Source of the DNA: Chiridota heheva
Taxonomy: Eukaryota > Echinodermata > Holothuroidea > Apodida > Chiridotidae
Assembly: GCA_020152595.1 (NCBI GenBank)
Contig: JAIGNY010000088.1
Span: 532,001-596,000 of the forward strand
Reading direction: 5' to 3'
Length of the DNA: 64,000 nucleotides
In this document: one piece after another, positions 42,670 through 53,812 of the stretch
Layout of the letters: each line of letters begins with the position of its first letter
Numbering within the stretch: the stretch's first letter is position 1
Notes under the pieces: generated by a model
What the model saw: the letters and a program-made list of their open reading frames with translations, nothing else
Database searches by the model: none
Told to the model about the DNA's origin: nothing
Made by a program: the position numbers and the translations under genes

Positions 42670-44408
42670 AGAAGTTTCTGACTAGTGAAAACCAAGTATT
42701 CATATTTCTTAAATTTTTTCCAAAGAACCATACAAAATAAGATTTTTTTTCAAAATGCCAATCTTTTGCTTTTTTTGATCTTCAAGATGCCTCAAGCTTC
42801 AATGATCGTTGAGTGATATTTCTAGTCTTTGAAAAAAGGGTGTTGTTAACCAATGCACTATATAACATAAAATTAACAGCTCACTGGCCAAACACCCCTT
42901 ATAGTCTTAAGCCGGAAAATAACTTGCTATTATGTTAATACATTCGCAAGACATTTCAATGTTGCCATTTGACGATATTATTCCCGGTGTACTATACTCT
43001 CTTTCAGACTGGTAACATTAACTTTAATGGTACTATACCAACCATTTTCATACTCTAGCAATCATTCATCAAGTCAATTCAAAATAAACATTGCCTCGCT
43101 AAGAATTTTCATTACGCTTTCTGCTGGTAGATTGTATAATATGGTCCTCACCTTATAACATTGCAGTCACTTTATACTATTGTCAAAACCTTCACGTAAA
43201 GCTTTTAGAACAACCATGCATTAAGCAAATAAAATATATGAGACAATGTGGCAAGCCTAGATTTCTGTGAACAGCAGCGCCAGCACATCGTAGTTTCTGA
43301 AGGAATTAAAATTGCAAAATACAACAACTTATGATTTGAGTGTGTGGGTGTACAATTTTAATGGTGGCCTCTTGACAAATATTTCCTATCATTTATTCTT
43401 GGGTCTCATTTCACAAGGCCCCATTATTCATTAAGGATGTTTAGCATCGCAGATAAATATGATAGCCTTTATGCAAGCAAAATAAATAACAGCTTGTGTG
43501 TGGTTCACAAGAAATCAAAACTGCTGAAGCAGTGTGAAAAATTATGGAATAAGATTTTGACCATGGGTCTTTTTCCTTGTGTATAACAGCTGCCTGACTG
43601 ATATTTTAGCATTGCATCTAGCAGCTAAGTGTGTATAGGCCAGTACCCCAGCACATCATGGTATATTCTACAATTGTTATTTTTTTTCTTTCTCATGTAA
43701 AATAATGATAAATCAGCCTTACAGACTGCAGAATCCAACCATGGTCTGGTTCACTGCACTGGAAGCAAAACAAACCCTAAATGCAGAAAATCACAACAAT
43801 GTAACAGTAAAAAAAATAGTGTCAAGACCAATTATTTTTCAAACTCAAATCTCTCCCCAAAAAAACTTCTACATCTCATGAACATAGGTTAAAACATCTC
43901 CTCTCCTCTTAACCCAATATCAGCCATATGTAACTAACAGCATACAGCTGGCGATACTTTCAAGCACAGACGAAAAACCTGCATATTTGATTGTGATCAT
44001 TATTGCACTGACTGCACTATCATGCATGTCTGAGGTTTTCTTTATTTTTGAGCATTCCCATGGGCTCAGGCTATCCCTCATCGCGAAAGACTTGTGGATG
44101 TGTCCTCACTTATCTCTGGACCATGCGACTTCCCCGACAATGACCTCGCTTGATGAAGTAACAAAGTTCTCACTTAGTGTGAGCTTGCGATCTGACCCAC
44201 TGCAGTCGATCTGGTTACAAGTCATAAAAATGGAAACTTTAACATTTATTTGACAAGCCCCTCAGAACGGGATATTGCGTAACTAACTTCAACACGAGTC
44301 ACTGATCTGCATTCATACTCATTTCTTGAGATTTTCATCAGTGGATTTGATCCCTACTACGGATCATGATAATGCCCTCGAGTAGGATTAAGATTAAGCA
44401 ACTGCGAT
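42670..44408. other. Non-coding intron-like DNA
   Basis: AT-rich. The 88-codon open frame at 43987-44253 shows no recognisable domain, and its reverse complement contains stops in the frames I read. Confidence 0.4.
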
Positions 44409-45011
44409 CATTGGCATAGCCACAGGGGGGCCTATAGCCCTCGGTACTAGTACCCCCCAAAATACACGCCGATAATATGCCCCGACATCTACGACATTGC
44501 TACCTGCAGCGCCCTCACTAAATATTTCTTAAATAATGTACACGCTGTATCTGTTTAATACATTCCTGAATTAAACTCTGTACGTAAAGTGTATGTATAT
44601 TTGTACACTGTAAGGGCAGTGAGGCATAAGTTTTCGGTGGCCTTGAGATGTTCGTTTTTCTAACATGTGAAAAAACTTAACATCACTTATGTAAGGGCGC
44701 AAATCTTTCACAAATAATGAGGAAGAAGGGAAGAAAAAGAGAATAAAAGTATTACATGAACTTTGTAAGACAAGCAACCAGGTCAAAAACAAACCACTTT
44801 TTGTATGTAAGCAAAGACTGCATAATAAGCACAATTTTAGCTGTTTCAAAATTCCTAAATGGGAAGGGGGGGGACACCCCTCCCCTTAGACCCTTTTCCC
44901 ATATTAGTAAAATAAACAAATCTCAAAAATGCATGACTTTGGTCACTCAAACAGCCCCCCCCTCCCCCCTTCCCCCTCCCCCCTTAGTGAAAAATCCTGG
45001 CTACGCCAATG
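44409..45011. mobile_element. hAT-like non-autonomous element, 603 bp
   Basis: Left end CATTGGCATAGCCACAGG; inverted right end CATTGGCGTAGCCAGG. The flanking 8-mers are ACTGCGAT (44401-44408) and ACTGCAAT (45012-45019), an 8-bp duplication with one mismatch. C- and G-rich patches lie just inside both ends. No transposase frame is recognised, so it would depend on an element elsewhere. Confidence 0.75.
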
Positions 45012-46270
45012 ACTGCAATCAGTTCCATACAACATTCTCACAATAACAAAATTGGCGAATCTTATTGCCTGCAGTGGATCTGATCACGAGCTTGGACCCA
45101 AGTGAAAACACGGTCTAAGAGCGCGAAGCTGCAAAATTCCTACAGATACGAGATCTTGCATCCATCATGCTTGGGTGATGGCATTTTATGAAAATGAATT
45201 AAGCATCACTTTGAATGAGCGATATGTCAGTGATATTACGCAATGTGAGCATGTTTCCACATGACAATTAGCAAGTGATTTGATATCCACAGCGGAACTT
45301 CCAGCGGAAAAGTCTTGGCACAAAGTAAGACTTGCTTTGATGATGAAGATGGATTCACCGCAGACTTATAAGAGATACAGGGGCTATGAATTCTTGATTA
45401 TGAGATTACAGATATTGAAAAACAATTTTTCAGCTGAATAGTGCACCAATTCCAAAGTACAAGAGAGAATATTTACTGCACATGCTAAGAAGGATTTAAT
45501 GCATTGGCCATTGAAATGCAAATACTCGAAAGGAATTCTAAGGATTATATAACATTCTTGTTATTTCATATTCATTCCAGACCTTTCAAAGTAAATAATG
45601 TACTATGTTAGGTATGTCACACTACAGAATTACTTTTTAAACTCTTTCTGGAAAATATTATTGATGCTTAAGTCAGCATGTAAAATATATGCAATAGTTA
45701 TGAAATAGGTCTACAATATCAAGTAGTAAATGATTACGCTAGGACAGAGCATTTAAATTCACATATATTTTTCAATATTACGGCTCATGATGAAAGAAGA
45801 ATGTAGAACTAAATTCTTGCACAAAAAGGCGGGAAAGGGTGGAGGGCTCTCTCAGCTTCCACCACTACAAGCAAATGAGGTTTGCTTCAGTTAGAGGATA
45901 ACTGTGCCACGTCGCTCATGATTTACTGTAAGAAGAATCTATTGAGGTCTCACGTCACATGTAAATCAGTGTTCGACAGGTTCTCTTACCCTTGGGATGC
46001 AGCCTTGATTTGAACTCCAGTCGTTGACAAGGTAAACTTCTAACCTTATATTTTGTCAATGCAGATAATAGCCTCAGTTCAGCTCTGCTGCTAAATGAAA
46101 CTTGCTTGACTGATAGCAGCATATTAAACAATTAAGTCCTGAATGGAATTCAGTCAAGCAAGCTTATCACATATGACATACAGACTATTTTTGAAAGTCC
46201 ACTTTGAAAAGAAACAATATGGTGATGAAGAAAACATTCTCAAAATTATTATTCCCTTACCGAATGTTAG
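45012..46270. other. Non-coding, no feature recognised
   Basis: AT-rich; nothing supported. Confidence 0.4.
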
Positions 46271-46549
46271 AAACATGAAGAATCAACTGAAATCAGACTT
46301 GTTGTGACATCACATTCTCACAATCTTCATCTTTCTGCATAATCATGCAAAATTTGTGATGCATGTCTAGGCACGGCTTAAAATCTTGATGTAATTCTTT
46401 AAAGGCATTCATCAAGATCATAGCGGCGTACTTTTTATTTCAAAACGCCACTGATTGGCCTATCAATGTGAAGTGCATATTGTAGGATTGTGTTTCAACC
46501 AATCAAAACACATGAATTAAAATCTAATAACCTCCACATTAGCCTTTAA
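46271..46549. mobile_element. Probable remnant of a TTAA-type element
   Basis: GAAATCAGACTTGTTGTGAC and ATCACATTCTCACA resemble the inner arm of 47446-48128 and the segment at 58800-58850. The stretch ends GCCTTTAAA (TTAA at 46546-46549), and TTAAAGGC also occurs at 46399. Exact boundaries are uncertain. Confidence 0.4.
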
Positions 46550-47445
46550 ATTTCCTTTTTTAAGCTTATCATTGAACAGATCTATATATACTGCTACAAT
46601 AAATCTTTGAAGATTAATTGGAGTATGACCGTCATCTGAAAGACCTGGCATATTAAACTCGCTGTTCTTTCATCTTTGCTCATAAAATGAAGTTAAGGAG
46701 ATGAAGGCAATGATTAAATTAACAATGAAAGTCAAATTTGTTCTTTCTCCTTTTCCAATTAAATCCCGTTTCCAAATTCTGCTCTTAGATGAAACATAGG
46801 CAACAGTTATAGAGATGATATAATCAAAATTTTCAAAAAGCTGAAAATCAACTTCTTGCTTTTTTGATTTTAAACATTTGGGTGAAGATATTTAAACCTC
46901 AAGTTTTCGGCCAATTTTCATTAGAATTCTTTTACAAAAAAACTACCTTTAAGTTATGCTTATTTTTTTGGTCTCTAATTCACATCCTGTATGCCAATCA
47001 ATTTTTCAACATTCAAAGAAAATTTGTCCCCTCCTCTTACATCTAAAATACGTACACACTTGTAAAAAGGAGTGGGACAATTTTCATTTGCCAAATTTGG
47101 AATGTTTCGATTAAATTTTGAACTGCAAGATAACGAAAAATGTTTTTTTTTCTTTCTTGTTTTTTTTCAAGCTTGTAAATTACTACCTCAAGGTAAAAAC
47201 AACCTGATCAATGTCTTTCTTTTTATATCACCTGAGAAAGAAATCTTAAGTGCGATTACAATTTCAGAATTCTTAAAAGCTTTGAGGAGTTAAATCTGAA
47301 CTTAGTTATTTATAGCTCTTATAAATATCGTTTACAAACATATTTGGCAGCATGCCCGCTTGACTGTAGAGCAAAAACTCTTTTTAGAGGTCACCAAGAT
47401 TTGACTGTACATCAATTTTCAAACTTTTCCATTATAATTGCTGCC
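46550..47445. other. Non-coding, no feature recognised
   Basis: AT-rich; short open frames without homology. Confidence 0.4.
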
Positions 47446-48128
47446 TTAAAGGATTAGTTCAGGGGTCAAGCAAGTCTATCTTATATCAAAGAGGACTTCA
47501 AATGAAACAAAATAGTGTAAAAACCATTTAAAATTCTAACTCCATTAAGGAGATATTTAAGTTTAAAGTTTGGTAACATTTGTGTCGAAACGACCAAAAT
47601 CAGACTACTTGTGAAGTCATACCCTCAGATTCCTCAAAGTCTTTATGTATTTTATCATATGTTGTCCTGCAATTTTGTGGCCTAAAAACCATGGGATATG
47701 TCAAAAAAAGTAGTAAAACTGAATCTAGGAAGGGTATTTATAATATACCACCTGAAAAAAGTTTGAGGAAAAATAATTTAAATAGTGAAAAATTTAAATA
47801 AACTTCCTTTAAAATATATAAAGACTTTGAGGAATCTGAGGCTGTGACATCACAACTAGTCTGATTTCAGTCGTTTCTACAGAAGTGATACCACACTTTA
47901 TACTTGAATATCTCCTTAACGGAATAAGATTTTTGAATGCTTTCTTCACCATTTTGTTTCTTTTGGAGTCCTCTTTCATAGAAGATGGACATGCTTGACC
48001 ACTGAACTAATCCTGTAATATCTCCTTAACGGAATAAGATTTTTGAATGCTTTCCTTACCATTTTGTTTCTTTTGAAGTCCTCTTTCATAAAAGATGGAC
48101 ATGCTTGACCACTTAACTAATCCTTTAA
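47446..48128. mobile_element. TTAA-flanked palindromic element with duplicated right arm
   Basis: Begins TTAAAGGATTAGTTCA (47446), ends AACTAATCCTTTAA (48128). The left arm (to about 47650) matches the inverse of the right arm (from about 47815) for about 200 bp, through GTCAAGCA-GTC, AAGGAGATATT, TCGAAACGAC/GTCGTTTCTACA and CTCAGATTCCTCAAAGTCTT. The loop is about 165 bp. The outer half of the right arm is present twice in tandem (about 47909-48017 and 48018-48126). Some arm sequence recurs at 58084-58207. No coding capacity. Confidence 0.82.
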
Positions 48129-48601
48129 ATATTATGCTGTACACACACTCATATTGCAATAATAAAACACGTGGTTACAAAATTGGTAAATTTTGCTGAT
48201 ATTACATAAATATTTTAAATACTTTCATGCTCAAAAGGAATTCACATAGAATTCAAAAGTAGTATATCTATGGTCCGAGATGAGGTCAGCAGTTTTTTGA
48301 GACTTTTAATAAACAATGAAAAACTGCTCACCTCATCTCGATCACGTAGTCAAACGGAGAAGATGACCATCATGGAGGGGGATTGGCCAGGTGCTAGGTA
48401 TTAATGCAACCTGAGGCTCTACCAAAGCAAAATTTCACATCCAACAATGCAATGCAGAAGACTGACTGACAGAACTTTCAAGAAGAATTCGGCCGAAATG
48501 TGAGGGGGTATATATTTTGGAGTCTCTGGAATGTACCTTTTTTGTGCATGTGATGGTAATGAAAACCTTTTATGCAAATGTTCAAATTATGTTGTATCTT
48601 T
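48129..48601. other. Non-coding, no feature recognised
   Basis: It contains a small inverted segment, CTGCTCACCTCATCTCG near 48325 against CCGAGATGAGGTCAGCAG near 48275. Otherwise featureless. Confidence 0.45.
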
Positions 48602-48879
48602 CATAAAGGCTTAACTGCACCACAACGATGGTCAAATTCTGCCTGAGAGGTTAGATCATACCACAGGTAGGAAGAAAAGGAAATAGGAGAAGTCTGAGAG
48701 GAGTCTAAGAGCCAGGAAGCTGGGATCGAAAGGGGAAGTGCAGGGGTGTAAAAAAGGGTACAAGTAGGTAGTGGGGATGGGAGAGGATGACTAAATATGG
48801 TTGTAGAGGGATGCATAATAAAGGAAGGAGATTATTTTATCCGGGGGGGGGGTAATCTAGAAGAACTCGGCTAAGAAGT

Positions 48880-51800
48880 TATGAGGGGTGAGGGAAGCTC
48901 TAAGGAAGTTGTATAGGGGGCAGGCAAAGAGGATGTGGGGGACTGTGAGGGTGCAATGGCAATTGTTGCAGAGGGGTGGGGAAGCCAGTAAGGAGGTGGG
49001 AGTGAGTGAGGTGGGTGTAACTTATTCTAAGGCGGGTAATGTGGACGTTGTCTATACAGGAGAGATTGTGGATGGTGAGTTTGGTCGGAATGGTGGGCTG
49101 GCTGTTGTGGAGTTTGTTATCAATTTGGGAGTCCCATGAGGTTTGCCAGCAGTCACGAACAAGGGAAGCGATAAGTGGTTTGATGTCATAAAAAAGTTTT
49201 AGGAAAGCTAGGGGTAGGAAGGGAGGTTGAGGCAAGCTTAGTGACTAAATCAGCTCTGTCATTGCCGGGGATGCCAACATAGCTGGGTATCCAGAAGAAA
49301 AGAATATTTTTCCTGCAGGGGAGGAAGAGATGGGGCGGGGGGAAGGGGGGGGGGGGAAGGGAAGGACTTTACAGAGGAGGAAGTGGAACATGAGGTTATC
49401 ACACTTAAGGTTGAGTAAAGAATTAAGGACAGACTAGGAGTCTGAGGAGATAGCAAAGTGGCTGTGCAGAGAGTACTCGATATAGTTGAGGGCGAGCAGG
49501 ATGGCCTTGGCCTCGGCCTAGTAGTTGTGAAGCCTGCTACTGAAGGTGGTGTCTTTGATAATGGCAACAGCAGCTGTCTTGTTGCCTTCCTTGGAGCCAT
49601 CAGTATAGATGGAAGTGTAGTTGGAAAGTTGGTCTTTGATTTGGTTGTGGAGGTTGATGAAGAGGTTGGGGTGAATTTGGGTTTTGTGACAAGTGGAGAG
49701 GCCAAGGTGAGTGGAAGGAAGGGGGTGGCCCAGGGAGGAAAACAGGGCAAGGAGAAGGTGCCAAGAGTGGCAAAGTTGATACCGAGATGGTGGAGATCAG
49801 GTTTAAAGCATAAGCTGAAGGGAGGCAATAGGGTTTTAGTCCTATCAAAGAGGGTGGATAAATTAGGATACCTAGTGAGGTTGTATACAGGGTTTTAGGT
49901 GTTGGTGAGGGCTCTAAAAGTGTAAGAAAGGTTCAAGCTTTCAACACCTTAGCAGGAAGGGGGATGTTTTAGCTTCAATGTGAAGGTGAAGGCTGGTAAT
50001 GGGGGAGGTCTGTAGGTACCCAGGCAAAGCCTGAGAGCTTCATTTTGGACGGTTTGATGTGGTTGAGGTAAGAGTTGTGAGCGGCACAGTAGACAATATT
50101 GCCATAGTCGAGCTTGAGTTTGAAGAATTTGAGGAGAGCATCCCAAGTAAAATTGGAGACAAGGCGGAGAATGTTAAGGGATCTGTTGCATTTCTGTTTC
50201 AGGTTGGTGATGTGTTGCTTTTAGGAGAGCTTGGGGTCTAGAGTTTGACCCAGGAACTTGGTGTGGTCAACATTAGGGCTGCGATTGCTGTTGAGCAAGC
50301 GGTTTGGGTTGGGGTGGAAGTTGCTGAAATGACAGAAGTGCATGCAGACTGTCTTGTCTTTGGAGAATTTAAAACCGTTACTGTTGCACCAGTCTTGCAG
50401 CCGGTTGAGGCTGAGTTGGAGACTATTATCGACAAGAGAAAAGCTAGGGCAGGAGTAGAAGGTGGTGAGGTCGCCACATAGCGGGCACATTTGAAGTTGG
50501 GGCCAAAGTTGTCCACGATGTTGTTAATGCTCACGTTGAAGAGAGTAGGGGAGAGGATGCTGCTTTGAGGGATGCCCTCTTCTTGGGGTAGGGCTTGGTG
50601 AGAATGTGGCCAATACAAACTTGGAACTGCCTGGGTGAGAGAAACTTTTGAATAAAGATGGGGAGGTGGCCTCTTAGGCCGATGGTAATGCCATATTTTC
50701 AAGTAGTGGTGAAAGCTTTCTTGAGGTCGAAAAAGATGGCAATGAAATGTTCTTTTTTTGCAAAGGATTCCCGGGTGGCGTGTTGAGCGTGATTAACTGG
50801 TCCGAGGTATTGCATCATTTTCAAAAGCTGCTTTGGTGAGGGGAGAAGAATCTGTTGGTCTCAAGGAAATGGTTAAGTCTCTGATTGATGATCCTTTCCA
50901 TAATTTTACAGAGCCAGCAGGTGAGGATGATGGGGTGGTAGCTGGAGGGGTCAGTAGTGTCCTTTCCTAGTTTGAGTAAGGGGGTAATGACAGCTGTCCT
51001 CCAAATAAGGGGAAAGGAATGTGAGGACCAAATGTGGTTGAGGATGGTGAGAAGGTGTTTCATGAACTGGTGGGGGATGTTATCTGGGCCCTTGGAGGTG
51101 CAGTCAGCATCATGGATGGCTAGGTTTAATTCAGATAGGGTGAGAGGGGTGTTGTAGTACTTATTGTTGTCAGAGGGAAAGGTAATACTCCAGGTTTCGT
51201 TGCAAGCTTTTTTAGCTTTGAAGCATTAGAGTAGTTGGCCGAGGACGAGATGTTGTTGAAAGAGGTGGTAAGGCAGTCAGTAATATACTTTTTTCTGGTG
51301 AGAAGATTACCATTCCAGGAGAGATGGAAGATAGGAGACTTGCAAGATACGAAACTTGCCCATCCTGCCGTGGACGCTGTTTATCATATACTCTAAATCT
51401 TCTTGGTGGGGTTGAGGTGAACCAGGGTTGGGGTGGTTTGGGGAATGGAGCAGGTGCGATGTTGATTAGAATGTTACTGAAGTTTGACATGGAATCCTCA
51501 CCCTCGAGGAGATGGGGGAGAGAGGTGAGAGTTTAAAAAGGGCCAGTTGGATTTCTTAAGGTTCCAGTTGGGGGTGTGGTCTGTGGGAGTTTGATGGTTG
51601 GAATGAATTAGAAGGGTAATGGTCACTACCACAGAGGTCAGCAGTGACCTTCCAGCTAAAATCAAGGAGGAGGTTGAGAGAACAGACAGACAGGTGAGGG
51701 AGCTTGTGGCAGGGTAAAGGTAGGTTGAGGAGTTAGTGTTGAGTAAGGAGAGGCTGTGCTGTCAAAGAGTGTTTTTGATGAGCTTGCCTCTGCGAGTGGT

Positions 51801-52372
51801 GGTATTGGAGCTCCACAGGGGATCGTCGGCATTGAAGTCAACAAGAAAGATGTAAAGGGATGGGAGATGAGAGATGAGGTTGTGAAGGCTAGTTGGCTGA
51901 ACATTGGGCATTGGGGGAGGGGGAGATATTGCAAAGAGTAAAGGTTTTGTGGAGGGAAATAGAGATACAAATGGCCTGAAGGTCAGTCTTCACATGAATA
52001 GGGCTGTGTGGGATATCGTCTAACGAGAATGGAGACACCCCCACAGGCCCTGTCAGCAACCCCTTGATGTTTATGGTAGCAAGAGAAGTTCTTGAGGAAA
52101 TATTGGTCATTGGTTTTTAGGAAGGTTTCTTGTAGACAGAAGACAACCGTGTTGAAGGTGGTGGACAGAAGGTCAATTTCTTCTGAGTTGGCCTTCAGGC
52201 TCCTGATGTTCCATTGTATAATGTTGTGAGTTTTAATGTTGTGAGTGTTATTGTTTCTGTTGTACGCCATAAGGATGGAGGGGGTTATCTGGAGGGGATC
52301 TGTTGTGTTTGGGTATCTGTTTTTAGATTTGTTTGTATGTTCGTTTGTTAGCCAGGTTGAGTTTGATAACAT
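48880..52372 (-). pseudogene. LINE ORF2: endonuclease, reverse transcriptase, RNase H
   Basis: It starts at an ATG at 52372 that overlaps the ORF1 end by about 25 nt. Endonuclease: IIQWNIRSLKAN and CLQETFLK near 52110-52240, DFNADDPLWSSN at about 51790-51840, and GSDHYPSNSF near 51605-51640. Reverse transcriptase: SKGPDNIPHQF near 51075-51110, WRTAVITPLLKLGKD, SSYHPIIL and EEGIPQSSILSPTLFN at 50530-50580. RNase H: SIYTDGSKEGNKTAAVAI at 49561-49620, SDS then a stop then SVLNSL near 49440, and WIPSYVGIPGNDRAD near 49260-49300. C-terminal CNNCHC...HILFAC lies at 48915-48965. Damage includes a TGA where tryptophan is expected near 50697, a TAG in RNase H, and a frame break at the catalytic YVDD-type box (50469-50480). 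Confidence 0.88.
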
Positions 52373-53560
52373 TTGAGGTGTTCAAGTAGGGGAAGGGGGG
52401 GGGGGATCTCAGAAAAGGAAGGAAGATTGGGAAGAGAGGTGGTGGTGGAGGTGATTTGTGTAATGGGTGTTGCTGGGTTGTTAGCAAAGGCGATGGGCTT
52501 AGAACTCTGTAAGAAGAGCCAGGAGAGGTCGGTTTGGGTATGTGAGTCAGTTTTAGCTGTGTTAGGGAATGCAGTATTGGTGTTTGAGGAGACTGTGCTC
52601 AAGTAGGAAGGTTTGGTGTTGAGGGAAGCAACGAATTGCTTCCTGGCCTCTGGGTTTGTGGTGCTGGGATTTAGGGTTTCCAGTTTAGTTATCTGTTTTT
52701 CCTGAAGCCAGGTGGGGCAGTTTTTTGAGGAGGGATGGTTGGCTGGGTCGAATATCGTCGCAATTGGTGCAGTGTGGAGTGTTGGTGCAAGAGGTGCTGT
52801 TATGGTCCAAGGCTCCACAGTTGCCACTGTGCGCTTGGCTGTTGGCTGTGGCAGGAGTTTTGTCATGAGAGAGAGAGAGAGTTGAACACACAATTACAAT
52901 GACGGGGTCGTCGCCTGCGTATTCGGTTATGATAGTACAAATGCTATCACAAAACGCTTTATACGACCCGGACGAGAACACAGGTACGACGTACGGACAG
53001 ACATAACATCGACAACCAAGTCAATGTCCACGGCCTTTGATAACCAGTGGCCATACCTCTGGCACTTATAGATAGTGGAAAGGATTGGGAATGTAGGGGG
53101 GTGACTGGGATTCTCAGATAACCGGCATGTGGGAGAGTTGGTGTGGCAAAAGTCAGAAAGTGGGTGTTTTGGTACTGTTTCTCCTGAGGATGAGACGACA
53201 GGCCTCAGTGAAGTGTTGGCTGGCAAGTTCCTAAATGAGATTTTAATTGGTCAAATAGGCAAGGTCCCTGGTTCTGATAACATCTTTGCTAAAGTTCAGG
53301 GAATGGTGGGGAGTGACTGTTATGTCGATAACAGCGTTAGCTAGTTGGTGGTGAGGAGGGTTGTGGCTGGAGTGTCCCTGGTGCAGTGCGCCAGGAGATT
53401 GCCGGATCTGAAGGTAGAAGCCTTGGGGAGGAAACCGACAAGGCCGCGGAGCGCCTTGTGGATGAGGAAACTGTCTTGTTGTTGGTGTCCTGAATGATTA
53501 AAATGTTGGAGACTGGCACTGAGGATTGGTCAATGCAGGTAGCAGGTTTGTCATGGGAAG
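52348..53560 (-). pseudogene. LINE ORF1: gag-like protein with zinc knuckles, SINE-interrupted
   Basis: The N-terminal part includes HKALRGLVGFLPKASTFRSG (53401-53460), matching the usual gag-like pattern of an RRM-like region. The first zinc knuckle begins KCQRYGH (about 53048-53070) and is cut by a 5'-truncated SINE. After the SINE the frame resumes with GNCGALDHNSTSC and PHCTNCDD (52750-52820), the remaining CCHC-type knuckles. The C-terminal tail is rich in Ser, Thr and Pro and ends in TAA at about 52348. The protein would bind element RNA. It cannot be made intact from this copy. Confidence 0.8.
52867..53048 (-). mobile_element. SINE family 1, 5'-truncated, nested in LINE ORF1
   Basis: It matches the 3' two-thirds of the SINE at 40742-41019 (the sequence after CAACTGGTTATCAAAGGC through the CT-rich tail) but lacks the tRNA-like head with A and B boxes. 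The junction falls inside the KCQRYGH zinc knuckle, so this insertion is later than the LINE. No clear target duplication was found. Confidence 0.88.
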
Positions 53561-53600
53561 GGGTGAGAGAGAGTCAAGTTGAAGGCAGAAGCGTTTGGTC

Positions 53601-53812
53601 ATATTGGAAAAAAATACCAAGGGCCAGGAGACCCGAGGCAACTAGAAAAAAAGTCGCGGAACTACTATATGAGAACCACTGTACAAGCACTGAAAAGGGC
53701 ATATAGGTCTGGTCACAATGGGAGGGAAAAAAATTAAAAGGAACAATCTCACCAAAATCAGTCACCCATCCACAAAGAGAAAATCCCGAATATTGAAAAT
53801 AGAAAATCAAGT
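53601..53812. other. Possible LINE 5' leader, boundary unclear
   Basis: Between ORF1 and the 32-bp satellite. It could hold the LINE promoter region or flanking DNA; I see no diagnostic motif. Confidence 0.3.

Larger units (their letters stand above)
48602..53600 (-). mobile_element. Near full-length dead LINE, I-group-like
   Basis: About 5 kb of minus-strand retrotransposon, in order from high to low coordinate: gag-like ORF1 with zinc knuckles, AP-type endonuclease, reverse transcriptase, RNase H and a C-terminal CCHC motif. This order, with a downstream RNase H, points to the I/Nimb-like or a related clade of the Jockey group; the exact clade needs a tree. The 3' end shows GGTGCAGTTAAGCC, shared with 36995-37482. 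The 5' boundary is uncertain (53560-53700). A SINE interrupts ORF1, and ORF2 has several stops and frameshifts. It lies in the same orientation as the calcium-channel exon. Confidence 0.88.

Noticed and set aside
43987..44253. 88-codon open frame considered as a possible channel exon on either strand
   Set aside because: Neither strand gives voltage-sensor or pore motifs; the minus strand has stops.
49458..49898. Plus-strand open frames of up to 146 codons across the LINE
   Set aside because: Shadows opposite the minus-strand LINE reading frames.
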